Below are positions 14,242 to 20,079 of a stretch of 54,347 bases of DNA, piece by piece. The stretch covers positions 1 through 54,347 of the IMG/VR virus record IMGVR_UViG_3300032342_001249; one strand, 5' to 3'. Within the stretch, counting starts at the first letter, position 1, and every line of letters begins with the position of its first letter. The position numbers and the translations under genes were made by a program. The notes below the pieces were generated by a model. It was not told where the DNA came from and ran no database searches. It saw only the letters and a program-made list of their open reading frames with translations. The DNA comes from a virus.

Positions 14242-14664
14242 ATGTCAGCAAAACGAAAAATTTGTACACAATGTAAGAAAGAGAAAGCTATCACAGAATA
14301 TCGCCGTGATAGACTGCGAACAGACGGTCGAAATTCAGCTTGTAAAGTTTGCATGCGAAGTTTGCAAAGTAAACGATATAAAGAACTTTATTCACAAACA
14401 AGAGCAACACGTGATAAAGCTCTTAGAGATGAAAATCGAAAGAAACTTGATGAAATTAAACGGTTTTGTGGATGTTCGTGTTGTGATGAAAAAGAACTTG
14501 TATGTTTGGAATTTCATCATCGCAATTCATCGCAAAAAGATTTTACAATTGGTCAAAATACTCACAGAACGTGGAATTATATTGAAAGTGAGATTTCAAA
14601 ATGTACGATTGTGTGTTCAAATTGTCATAAAAAGATTCATGCTGGCTTAGTGAAAATCCCCTAA
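14242..14664 (+). CDS. HNH homing endonuclease
   Basis: A 140-aa protein. N-terminal CTQCKKEKAITEYRRD and CKVCMRS zinc motifs, then CSCCDEKELVCLEFHHRNSS (HNH core with HH) and CSNCHKKIH. Same family as 9548 and 19166, which have the same order of motifs. ATG follows AGGAAG. It is placed between tRNA-His and a tRNA-like gene, the usual position for phage homing enzymes that cut tRNA regions. Probably free-standing, not intron-borne. Confidence 0.88.
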   Translation: MSAKRKICTQCKKEKAITEYRRDRLRTDGRNSACKVCMRSLQSKRYKELYSQTRATRDKALRDENRKKLDEIKRFCGCSCCDEKELVCLEFHHRNSSQKDFTIGQNTHRTWNYIESEISKCTIVCSNCHKKIHAGLVKIP

Positions 14665-14684
14665 GAGCATTACGTGTTCTTAAT

Positions 14685-14756
14685 TGGAGAGTAGCTCAGA
14701 GAAAGAGCACCAGCAACTACGGCTGGATGTCGATGGTTTAAGTCCATCCTTTCCAA
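14685..14756 (+). tRNA. Atypical tRNA-like gene, loop AACTACG without U33
   Basis: Clean cloverleaf: acceptor TGGAGAG/CTTTCCA, D arm GCTC-AGAGAAA-GAGC, anticodon stem CCAGC/GCTGG, T arm GATGG-TTTAAGT-CCATC. But position 33 is A, the D loop lacks G18-G19, and T-loop position 56 is T instead of C. Formal anticodon CUA. CCA is not properly encoded (CAA). Paralog of 15176. Confidence 0.55.
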
Positions 14757-14761
14757 CAAAT

Positions 14762-14852
14762 GGTAGATTGGCAGAGTGGCGATTGCAGCGGTTTGCTAAA
14801 CCGTAGACTGGCGAAAGTCGGTCCATAGGTTCGAGTCCTATATCTACCGCCA
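14762..14852 (+). tRNA. tRNA-Ser(GCU)
   Basis: Acceptor GGTAGAT/ATCTACC, loop TGCTAAA, long variable arm, T arm ATAGG-TTCGAGT-CCTAT, CCA encoded. Confidence 0.93.
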
Positions 14853-15000
14853 AATTGATAAGCACATGTTGAGGGACTGAAAAGACATGTCACCACTGGT
14901 CAACGTTCCAAATATCTCGTGTAAGGGAATTACCTCGGACCCTGCGAAGGTTTGAAGTGCCGTTCAACTCGGCAACGGGATGCCAAATTAAAAGTTTAAT

Positions 15001-15076
15001 ACCATCATAGTGTAGTGGTTCTGCACGCGATCCTGTCACGGTTGAAGTAGGAGTTCGATCCTCCTTGGTGGTGCCA
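15001..15076 (+). tRNA. tRNA-Asp(GUC)
   Basis: Acceptor ACCATCA/TGGTGGT, anticodon stem CGATC/GGTTG, loop CTGTCAC, CCA encoded. Confidence 0.92.
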
Positions 15077-15087
15077 AATTATTATAT

Positions 15088-15173
15088 GGGGTGTTAGCAT
15101 AGTCTGGCTTAATGCGCTTGCCTGTCACGTGTCACGCAAGAGATCACGAGTTCAAATCTCGTACATCCCGCCA
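15088..15173 (+). tRNA. tRNA-Asp(GUC)-like with 14-nt anticodon loop
   Basis: Acceptor GGGGTGT/ACATCCC, D arm GCAT/ATGC, stem CTTGC/GCAAG, T arm ACGAG-TTCAAAT-CTCGT and CCA are all intact. The anticodon loop is 14 bases because TGTCACG is present twice in tandem (15123-15136). Removal of one copy restores a normal GUC loop. Either a damaged gene or an unusual processing substrate. Confidence 0.75.
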
Positions 15174-15175
15174 AT

Positions 15176-15250
15176 AGGAGAGTAGCTCAGATGCAAGAGC
15201 GCAGCCCACGGGGGCTGAGGTCGATGGTTTAAATCCATCCTCTCCTACCA
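15176..15250 (+). tRNA. Atypical tRNA-like gene with 6-nt loop CACGGG
   Basis: Acceptor AGGAGAG/CTCTCCT, D arm GCTC-AGATGCAA-GAGC, stem CAGCC/GGCTG, T arm GATGG-TTTAAAT-CCATC, CCA encoded. The anticodon loop has six bases and no U33; the D loop lacks G18-G19 and T-loop C56 is T. Sister of 14685 with the same defects. Decoding function doubtful. Confidence 0.55.
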
Positions 15251-15279
15251 ATTATAAGGAAAAGAGATACCGTGATCTT

Positions 15280-15319
15280 CCAGCCAGCAAGGGCTGGTGA
15301 CTTCCACAACCGGGAAGTC
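15280..15319 (+). other. Two adjacent hairpins in tRNA spacer
   Basis: CCAGCC/GGCTGG (15280-15297) and GACTTCC/GGAAGTC (15299-15319) stand back to back between tRNA genes; no U-run follows. Possible processing signals. Confidence 0.45.
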
Positions 15320-15342
15320 TAATAAATGCACGGGCCAATTTT

Positions 15343-15427
15343 GCGTGTGTGCCCGACCGGTAAGGGGCGAGGCTGTAACCCTCGAGCATGCTAGCCATAG
15401 GTGGTTCGATTCCATCCACACGCACCA
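15343..15427 (+). tRNA. tRNA-Tyr(GUA)
   Basis: Acceptor GCGTGTG/CACACGC, anticodon stem CGAGG/CCTCG, loop CTGTAAC, long variable arm as in bacterial Tyr, CCA encoded. Confidence 0.93.
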
Positions 15428-15437
15428 AGTTTTAAAT

Positions 15438-15520
15438 GTATCGGCTGGGCATTGGCGAGCCCAAGTGGCTGTAACCCACCCGTCTAGGCTGTGGCGGTTC
15501 AACTCCGTCCCGATACACCA
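15438..15520 (+). tRNA. tRNA-Tyr(GUA), second copy
   Basis: Acceptor GTATCGG/CCGATAC, loop CTGTAAC, anticodon stem AGTGG/CCACC with one mismatch, long variable arm, CCA encoded. Diverged from the preceding Tyr gene. Confidence 0.85.
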
Positions 15521-15540
15521 TTGATTCAAGCGGAAAAAGC

Positions 15541-15570
15541 TGCCCCAACACCTTGGAAAGGTATGGGGCA
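15541..15570 (+). other. Hairpin in tRNA spacer
   Basis: TGCCCC/GGGGCA outer stem with inner ACCTT/AAGGT. No U-run follows. Confidence 0.45.
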
Positions 15571-15583
15571 CCTATACCAATAT

Positions 15584-15659
15584 GGTGCATTGGCAGAGCG
15601 GTTAGTGCGTTTCCCTCATAAGGAAAAAAACAGTGGTTCGAATCCACTATGCACCACCA
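15584..15659 (+). tRNA. tRNA with CAU anticodon (Met or Ile2)
   Basis: Acceptor GGTGCAT/ATGCACC, anticodon stem TTTCC/GGAAA, loop CTCATAA, T arm GTGG-TTCGAAT-CCAC, CCA encoded. Sequence alone does not separate elongator Met from lysidine-modified Ile. Confidence 0.9.
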
Positions 15660-15690
15660 AGTTGTGATTAACTTAACTTTCAGAAATAAT

Positions 15691-15777
15691 GCCTTTGTGG
15701 TGGAATTGGTATACACACGATGTTGAGAACGTCGGCCCTTAAGTGGGATGCAGGTTCGATTCCTGTCAAAGGCACCA
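15691..15777 (+). tRNA. tRNA-Leu(GAG)
   Basis: Acceptor GCCTTTG/CAAAGGC, anticodon stem CGATG/CGTCG, loop TTGAGAA, long variable arm, CCA encoded. Confidence 0.92.
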
Positions 15778-15781
15778 AGTT

Positions 15782-15850
15782 GTTGCGTAGTAAGACGGTT
15801 ACTTCACTTATGGAAAAAGAGAGTTAGAGGTTCGATTCCTCTCCTGGAAA
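15782..15850 (+). pseudogene. tRNA remnant with intact T arm only
   Basis: AGAGG-TTCGATT-CCTCT is a perfect T arm, but no 5' acceptor strand matches the bases after it and no anticodon arm is seen. It shares the start GTTGCGTAG with a similar remnant at 20457. Confidence 0.4.
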
Positions 15851-15897
15851 GCTGGTGCTACTTCGTCACTGTCTGCGACTTTAACTCAGCTTGAAAT

Positions 15898-15967
15898 GGC
15901 GAGATAGTTTAATGGAGAACATCCCCAAATGGAGGGGATAGCGTAGGTTAGAATCCTTCTCTTGCCT
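15898..15967 (+). tRNA. Atypical tRNA-like gene, loop AAATGGA without U33
   Basis: Acceptor GGCGAGA/TCTTGCC, D arm GTTT/GAAC, anticodon stem TCCCC/GGGGA. Position 33 is A, T-loop TTAGAAT has A at 56, and the T stem has a T-T mismatch. CCA not encoded. Formal anticodon AUG; a Pro(UGG) origin by one-base slippage is possible. Confidence 0.5.
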
Positions 15968-16042
15968 CTAATTAACTGGACGAGAAAACCCACGAACCTG
16001 ACATGATGGATGGTTCAAAGCACGAATCAAAGTAAAAATTAT

Positions 16043-16119
16043 CAGGGTGTGATGCCAATTGGAAGGCGACCTCTTTTGGAAAGAGGAATATGCACGTTCG
16101 AGCCGTGTCACCCTGACCA
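16043..16119 (+). tRNA. tRNA-Pro(UGG)
   Basis: Acceptor CAGGGTG/CACCCTG, anticodon stem CCTCT/AGAGG, loop TTTGGAA (A37, where Pro usually has G37), CCA encoded. Confidence 0.85.
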
Positions 16120-16130
16120 AGTAATACAAT

Positions 16131-16209
16131 CTCTCTTTCGCCTAGTCTGGTTATGGCACCTCGTTTGGGGCGAGGAAAAACGTCCGTTCGAATCGGACAA
16201 GAGAGACCA
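16131..16209 (+). tRNA. tRNA-Pro(UGG), second copy
   Basis: Acceptor CTCTCTT/AAGAGAG, anticodon stem CCTCG/CGAGG, loop TTTGGGG with G37, CCA encoded. Confidence 0.9.
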
Positions 16210-16213
16210 AGTT

Positions 16214-16291
16214 GTCCCTATCGTCTATTGGTTTGAGGACGGGAGCCTTTCAAGCTCCAGAGCGCGGGTTCGAATCCCCGTAGGGACGCCA
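16214..16291 (+). tRNA. tRNA-Glu(UUC)
   Basis: Acceptor GTCCCTA/TAGGGAC, anticodon stem GGAGC/GCTCC, loop CTTTCAA, T arm with TTCGAAT, CCA encoded. Confidence 0.95.
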
Positions 16292-16296
16292 AGTAT

Positions 16297-16387
16297 GGAA
16301 GATATCGCGACGGCTCGCGGCCTTGCCTTGAAAACAAGTACAGCGGTGATGAACCGCTGGGGGATCGACACCTTCTATCTTCTGCCA
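16297..16387 (+). tRNA. tRNA-Ser(UGA)
   Basis: Acceptor GGAAGAT/ATCTTCT, loop CTTGAAA, long variable arm, CCA encoded. The T loop reads ATCGACA, with A in place of T54. Confidence 0.82.
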
Positions 16388-16394
16388 AGTTAAT

Positions 16395-16471
16395 GCACAG
16401 GTAGCTCAGCCTGGTAGAGCAGCTGGTTGAAAACCAGCGTGGCGGTGGTTCAATTCCATCTCTGTGCACCA
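16395..16471 (+). tRNA. tRNA-Phe(GAA)
   Basis: Acceptor GCACAGG/TCTGTGC, anticodon stem GCTGG/CCAGC, loop TTGAAAA, CCA encoded. Its last base is also the first base of the promoter motif at 16471. Confidence 0.94.
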
Positions 16472-16478
16472 ATAAATA
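16471..16478 (+). promoter_or_regulatory. Late-promoter-like AATAAATA 5 nt before ATG
   Basis: Ends exactly 5 bases before the ATG of the GNAT gene at 16484; no ribosome site between. Leaderless transcript expected, as at 5682 and 17301. Confidence 0.55.
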
Positions 16479-16483
16479 ACACC

Positions 16484-16873
16484 ATGAAACTAACCGAAAT
16501 CATTACTGATGACACTGAAACATTTAAGAGATTGTTTCAAGTATTTATCAACAGTAGACAGCGTAATCAGTGGTTGGAAACTGACACGATCAAAATCTAC
16601 ATACGCAAAGGTACACACATGATTGATGGAAATCTTGCCAAGACCCTCGACATCGCAAATATCAACATCGATGAAACGGAGCGTGGTCAGGGTGTTGGAA
16701 CAATGTTGATCGATTGGCTGCATCAACAAAATCCGTTTCCTGTAACACATGTTGAAAATATTCAAAATCCACGTTTGTATACACACCTAAAGAGGCTCGG
16801 TTGGTTAGATGTTGCTGGTACGGAGCCGCCAAGTGTTTACAAACTCAAATACATCCATCGACTAACGGTTTAG
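16484..16873 (+). CDS. GNAT-like N-acetyltransferase
   Basis: A 129-aa protein. The acetyl-CoA loop is visible as DETERGQGVGTMLIDWL (R/Q-x-x-G-x-G) after the strand IANINID, and VENIQNPRLYTHLKRLGWLD matches GNAT motif B (N-x-x-x-x-x-Y-x-x-x-G). Substrate unknown; some toxin-like GNATs acetylate aminoacyl-tRNA, and the location inside a tRNA array makes this worth testing, but nothing in the sequence proves it. The N-terminus MKLTEIITDD resembles the LxE leaders. No ribosome site precedes the ATG. The last 23 bases are shared with tRNA-Glu(CUC). Confidence 0.75.
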   Translation: MKLTEIITDDTETFKRLFQVFINSRQRNQWLETDTIKIYIRKGTHMIDGNLAKTLDIANINIDETERGQGVGTMLIDWLHQQNPFPVTHVENIQNPRLYTHLKRLGWLDVAGTEPPSVYKLKYIHRLTV

Positions 16874-16923
16874 GTCGCTACGTTCTCAGCGTGGAAATAC
16901 CGGCTCGAATCCGGTTGGGTGTA
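16851..16923 (+). tRNA. tRNA-Glu(CUC) overlapping the GNAT gene
   Basis: Acceptor ACATCCA/TGGGTGT, D arm GACT/GGTC with GG in the loop, anticodon stem CTACG/CGTGG, loop TTCTCAG, T arm ACCGG-CTCGAAT-CCGGT. The 5' 23 bases encode the last residues and stop of GNAT. CCA is not encoded (CAT). Confidence 0.82.
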
Positions 16924-16938
16924 CATTAGTTACTCGAT

Positions 16939-17012
16939 GGCCCTGTGGTGTAGTGGTAACATGACTGTCTCCAAAACAGATGACCGAGGTCCGATTCCTT
17001 GCAGGGTCGCCA
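16939..17012 (+). tRNA. tRNA-Trp(CCA)
   Basis: Acceptor GGCCCTG/CAGGGTC, loop CTCCAAA, anticodon stem with one A-A mismatch at its top, CCA encoded. Confidence 0.9.
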
Positions 17013-17156
17013 AATGAAATACTATTGTGATGATCGAAGACATCTTGGTTCCATGGCGAACGATATCCACATTACGATATTCCAAAACGAAGAATTGTTG
17101 AAGTGACAACAAAGTGCAATTTAGTAAGTAGTAAAGAATTATTAACAATGATTAAA

Positions 17157-17235
17157 GCAGCCGTGGCAGAGGTGGTCCTACGTGCGCGAGCCTGAAGAGC
17201 TTGAGATATCCGTTCGATTCGGGTCGGCTGCGCCA
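17157..17235 (+). tRNA. tRNA-Phe(GAA)-like, second copy
   Basis: Acceptor GCAGCCG/CGGCTGC, anticodon stem CGAGC/GCTTG, loop CTGAAGA, T arm ATCCG-TTCGATT-CGGGT, CCA encoded. The D loop is unusually long (about 14 bases), so identity is less sure. Confidence 0.72.
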
Positions 17236-17248
17236 ACTAAATAGTAAC

Positions 17249-17293
17249 GGTCTCGTGGCGGAATTGGTAGACGCGCAAGCTTGAGCTTGGTAG
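17249..17293 (+). pseudogene. 5' half of tRNA-Leu interrupted by HNH gene
   Basis: GGTCTCG acceptor, Leu-type D arm (GGCGGAATTGGTAGACGC) and the start of a GAG anticodon arm. Its acceptor is perfectly complementary to CGAGACC at 17837-17843, the 3' end of the tRNA-Leu that follows the HNH gene. The HNH gene lies between. Confidence 0.7.
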
Positions 17294-17300
17294 ACTTGCT

Positions 17301-17308
17301 CATAAATA
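17301..17308 (+). promoter_or_regulatory. Late-promoter-like CATAAATA 5 nt before ATG
   Basis: Ends 5 bases before the ATG of the HNH gene at 17314; flanked by GCTC/GAGC. Third case of this exact spacing. Confidence 0.6.
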
Positions 17309-17313
17309 AGAGC

Positions 17314-17760
17314 ATGAAGTATACCAAAGAATTATTAGAACAACACGTCCCCCACGTTCATTCAAATGCGGAATTAGCACGCAGACTGGGGATTGTTCCC
17401 ACAGGAAGTAACACAACCAACCTGGCAAAGCGGTGTCGTCAGCATAACATAGACACCGCTCATTTTACAGGTCAAGCCCACAAACGTGGCAACCATGCTA
17501 ACAATCGATTAGCACATTCGGAAGTGTTGGTGCTGCGCGATAAGATGCAAGGTAGAAACTCTGTTGCAAGGTTACGTAGAGCCATGTTAGAGTCAGGAAT
17601 ACAATACCGTTGTGAGTGTGGCAATGAGGGAGTGTGGAGAGAAAAACTACTACCCCTTGACATTGATCATATCAATGGTGAATTTTGGGATAATAGGCGC
17701 AGCAATCTGCGGTTCATGTGTCCAAATTGTCATAGGCAAACGGATACGTGGGGTAAATAA
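17314..17760 (+). CDS. HNH homing endonuclease inserted in tRNA-Leu
   Basis: A 148-aa protein. N-terminal helix-turn-helix-like part (NAELARRLGIVPTGSNTTNL) and C-terminal HNH domain: CECGNEGVWREK, LDIDHINGEFWDNRRSNLRF and CPNCHRQTDTW. It belongs to a different HNH family from 9548/14242/19166 and is typical of phage endonucleases with a DNA-binding N-part. It sits between a 5' tRNA-Leu half and a tRNA-Leu(GAG) gene, which marks its insertion target. No ribosome site; the ATG is 5 bases after a late-promoter motif. Confidence 0.88.
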   Translation: MKYTKELLEQHVPHVHSNAELARRLGIVPTGSNTTNLAKRCRQHNIDTAHFTGQAHKRGNHANNRLAHSEVLVLRDKMQGRNSVARLRRAMLESGIQYRCECGNEGVWREKLLPLDIDHINGEFWDNRRSNLRFMCPNCHRQTDTWGK

Positions 17761-17761
17761 T

Positions 17762-17847
17762 GGGATCGTGATGTAATTGGTAGCCTTCACACGTTGAGAT
17801 CGTGTGGCTCGTAGAGCGTGGGGGTTCGAGTCCCTCCGAGACCACCA
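17762..17847 (+). tRNA. tRNA-Leu(GAG), recombinant-looking
   Basis: Anticodon stem CACACG/CGTGTG, loop TTGAGAT, variable arm CTC-GTA-GAG, T arm with TTCGAGT, CCA encoded. Its own 5' acceptor GGGATCG has two mismatches to CGAGACC, whereas the half at 17249 matches perfectly. Confidence 0.75.
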
Positions 17848-17864
17848 TTAGAAAGGGAGTACAA

Positions 17865-18407
17865 ATGAAAGTACGCATCGGTAAATATCGTTCATGGATC
17901 GGTCCATATCAACTTGCTGACATGTTGCAGTATGTTGGTTTGTCTGAAGATCGCTGTTATGCAATTGGAAAGTGGTTAGCAGAAACATGGCTCAATACTG
18001 CATGTGAATGGCTCCATAGTAAGAAGAACCGAGCAGTAAAGATTCATATTGATGATTATGATGTGTGGTCAATGGATTCCACGTTAGCGTATATTGTGTT
18101 GCCGATGCTGAAAAAACTTCAAGAAGTAAAACACGGCTCGCCCATGACGGATGATGAAGACGTACCGGAACAACTTCGTTCAACGGCAGCTCCTCCAACA
18201 AAAAGTGAATGGGACACGGATGATCTATTTCATGATCGTTGGGCGTACATTCTTGGTGAAATGATTTGGGCATTTGAACAAATTCATCCTGAGAACGAAG
18301 AGGAACAATTCAAAAAATACAAGGATGAAGAGAGAGACGAGAGAGAAAAACGAACCAGCAATGGCCTGCGATTGTTCGGGAAGTACTTCCGAGCATTGTG
18401 GGATTGA
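17865..18407 (+). CDS. Conserved phage protein of unknown function
   Basis: A 180-aa protein. The second half (WDTDDLFHDRWAYILGEMIW, then AFEQIHPENEEEQF, and a C-terminus NGLRLFGKYFRALWD) is Trp/acidic-rich and its C-terminus recurs as a fragment at 18931-19083. I do not recognise a functional family. ATG follows AAGGGAG. The next gene starts 2 bases after its stop. Confidence 0.72.
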   Translation: MKVRIGKYRSWIGPYQLADMLQYVGLSEDRCYAIGKWLAETWLNTACEWLHSKKNRAVKIHIDDYDVWSMDSTLAYIVLPMLKKLQEVKHGSPMTDDEDVPEQLRSTAAPPTKSEWDTDDLFHDRWAYILGEMIWAFEQIHPENEEEQFKKYKDEERDEREKRTSNGLRLFGKYFRALWD

Positions 18408-18409
18408 TA

Positions 18410-18931
18410 ATGAAGATTGAAGACATTATCGAATCGTTAAATTTCACAACCAACATCGCATGGAACGGCGACGTGGGTACATTTGAAGTTAACAACCAAA
18501 AGTTTGTGATTACCGTTCGCCCAGCAAATGCCAATGAGAGACAAACGTTTGTTCCATTCTTTGGCAATCGTGCAAATGTGGGAAATGTTGACTTTTCTGC
18601 CGTTACACCAGATGGAACATTGACACAAGATTTAACATCCACGTCTGGAGCAACAGCAATGAAAGTTTTTTCAGTTGTTGCTCAAGCAGTAGCAGAACAA
18701 ATTGCGCAACATCAATACAATATAGTCGTATGTGTTGCAAAACAGAGTGCAAGTCCTACCAACTATACTAATCGTGTTGTCGCGTATGAAACAATCATTG
18801 AACGGGCGGCACGAAAAGCAGGAATGTTGTCAATGACATTGGTGAGCAACGTAACAGAGACTGTATATGTTGTGTATAAACTTGAGCTACATGCTGAAAT
18901 GCAACACGTTAAACAACATTTAGATACTTGA
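18410..18931 (+). CDS. Hypothetical protein with IxE leader
   Basis: A 173-aa protein of unknown function. Starts MKIEDIIE-S, a short leader of the (I)xE type. The rest alternates beta strands and a long helix (FSVVAQAVAEQIAQHQYNIV), ending in a His-rich tail. It lies between a full gene (17865) and the 3' fragment of a paralog of that gene, so it was probably inserted into, or arose with, a tandem duplication. Confidence 0.65.
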   Translation: MKIEDIIESLNFTTNIAWNGDVGTFEVNNQKFVITVRPANANERQTFVPFFGNRANVGNVDFSAVTPDGTLTQDLTSTSGATAMKVFSVVAQAVAEQIAQHQYNIVVCVAKQSASPTNYTNRVVAYETIIERAARKAGMLSMTLVSNVTETVYVVYKLELHAEMQHVKQHLDT

Positions 18932-19083
18932 TTTGGACTTTTGAACAAATTCATCCAGACAATGATTGGGAATGTCAATATTTTGGACCCACGTTTAATA
19001 TGGAAGGTCATGATAAACATAATCAACGAATCGAAAATGGTTTACGATTGTTTGGGAAATATTTTCGAGCGTTGTGGGATTAA
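18931..19083 (+). pseudogene. 3' fragment of a paralog of gene 17865
   Basis: Translated in frame, this gives IWTFEQIHPDNDWE and ends NGLRLFGKYFRALWD, matching the C-terminus of the 17865 protein. It has no start codon and its 5' end abuts the stop of 18410. A broken duplicate. Confidence 0.8.
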
Positions 19084-19133
19084 AATAATGTCAAGTTTCC
19101 TTAGCAAAGAATGGTGATTTTTCGTTTTCGAAT

Positions 19134-19141
19134 AGTAAATA
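19134..19141 (+). promoter_or_regulatory. Late-promoter-like AGTAAATA
   Basis: Weaker match 24 bases before the HNH gene at 19166. Confidence 0.35.
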
Positions 19142-19165
19142 GATTTCGAAAGCGAGGAGAATCAC

Positions 19166-19594
19166 ATGAAAACGTGTTCATCGTGCAGTAAAGGGAAATC
19201 AAACAATGATTTCCGACGTAACAAAAATGCACCAGACGGCTATCAATATTACTGTAAGCTGTGTGCGAGTGAAAAGATTCGATCTGCTTATAAAGCAAAG
19301 TATGCTTACAAGGTTAGAACGCGATCGAATAAGCGTCTTGCGGAGAATCGACAACGAATTCAGAATTACAAGCTGCAGCATCCATGCAATTGTGGTGAAA
19401 TTCATGTGGCTTGTCTTGAATTTCACCACACAGGTGGAAAGGATTTTACCATTGCTGAACGAATGACTAATGCATGGGAAACGATTGAACGCGAGATTCA
19501 AAAATGTATAGTTGTATGTCGTAATTGTCATGCAAAAATACACTGGGAAGATCAACTGGACAGGCGCGCCAGAGCTGATTCGAAATCAGATTGA
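19166..19594 (+). CDS. HNH homing endonuclease
   Basis: A 142-aa protein with MKTCSSCSKGKSNNDFRRN, CKLCASE, CNCGEIHVACLEFHHTGGK and CRNCHAKIH: the same motif order as 14242 and 9548. ATG follows GAGGAG. Its last 49 bases lie inside tRNA-Ser(CGA), so the tail after CHAKIH is encoded by tRNA sequence. This fits insertion or extension of a homing gene directly against a tRNA target. Confidence 0.88.
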   Translation: MKTCSSCSKGKSNNDFRRNKNAPDGYQYYCKLCASEKIRSAYKAKYAYKVRTRSNKRLAENRQRIQNYKLQHPCNCGEIHVACLEFHHTGGKDFTIAERMTNAWETIEREIQKCIVVCRNCHAKIHWEDQLDRRARADSKSD

Positions 19595-19632
19595 ACCGGT
19601 AACGGTTTGGGCTTCGATTGCTCGATCTTCCA
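19546..19632 (+). tRNA. tRNA-Ser(CGA) overlapping the HNH gene
   Basis: Acceptor GGAAGAT/ATCTTCC, loop TTCGAAA, long variable arm (ACCGGT-AAC-GGTTT type), T loop TTCGATT. The 5' 49 bases are also coding. CCA not encoded (CAA). Confidence 0.85.
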
Positions 19633-19644
19633 CAAATGTAATAT

Positions 19645-19728
19645 GGCCATGTGGTGGAACTGGTATACACGCTATCCTCAGAAGGTAGTCCTCGCAAGGG
19701 GTTGCAGGTTCGAGTCCTGTTATGGCCA
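19645..19728 (+). tRNA. tRNA-Leu(CAG)
   Basis: Acceptor GGCCATG/TATGGCC, anticodon stem CTATC/GGTAG, loop CTCAGAA, long variable arm, T loop TTCGAGT. CCA not encoded (CAA). Confidence 0.9.
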
Positions 19729-19770
19729 CAAACAATGTGAACTGTTACGATCGAACAGTAATAGTCATTT

Positions 19771-19845
19771 GCCCTCGTGGTGTATTGGAGAACATATGAC
19801 GCTTCGAACGTCATGAAAAGGGTTCGATTCCTTTCGAGGGTACCA
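19771..19845 (+). tRNA. tRNA-Arg(UCG)
   Basis: Acceptor GCCCTCG/CGAGGGT, anticodon stem TGACG/CGTCA, loop CTTCGAA, CCA encoded. Confidence 0.93.
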
Positions 19846-19860
19846 AATTAGGAGCATATT

Positions 19861-20076
19861 ATGGGATGGAGTTTCATGCAACGTCAATGTCAAAACTGGC
19901 AAGATCAGTCAAGTTGGCGTAAACATGACGATACCTGTCCCTATTGGATGGGACATAGCAAACGAAAGCGTGCCTTGAAGTGTGTTGGTGACTACCACTT
20001 TAATCAGTACTGTAGAGCGTCAGCACGGTTGCGTAAGTTGTATTGGAAATTACATCCACAAGAGAGAAGTTTTTAA
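19861..20076 (+). CDS. Hypothetical 71-aa basic protein
   Basis: Not recognised. Trp-, Cys- and Arg/Lys-rich (CPYWMGHSKRKRALKC), with four cysteines. ATG follows AGGAG at a spacing of 6 bases. Lies between tRNA-Arg(UCG) and a structured non-coding stretch. Confidence 0.6.
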   Translation: MGWSFMQRQCQNWQDQSSWRKHDDTCPYWMGHSKRKRALKCVGDYHFNQYCRASARLRKLYWKLHPQERSF

Positions 20077-20079
20077 ATA

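Noticed and set aside
14853-15000. Another tRNA suggested by GCCG-TTCAACT-CGGC
   Set aside because: The bases after the T-arm-like hairpin find no matching 5' acceptor and no anticodon arm; only local hairpins (ACATGT/ACATGT, GTTGA/TCAAC) are seen.
15245-15716. Two minus-strand frames of about 100 aa across tRNA genes
   Set aside because: They cover three tRNA genes and hairpins with no ribosome site or family match.
16010-16393. 127-aa plus-strand frame through the tRNA array
   Set aside because: It crosses four tRNA genes and has tRNA-derived composition.
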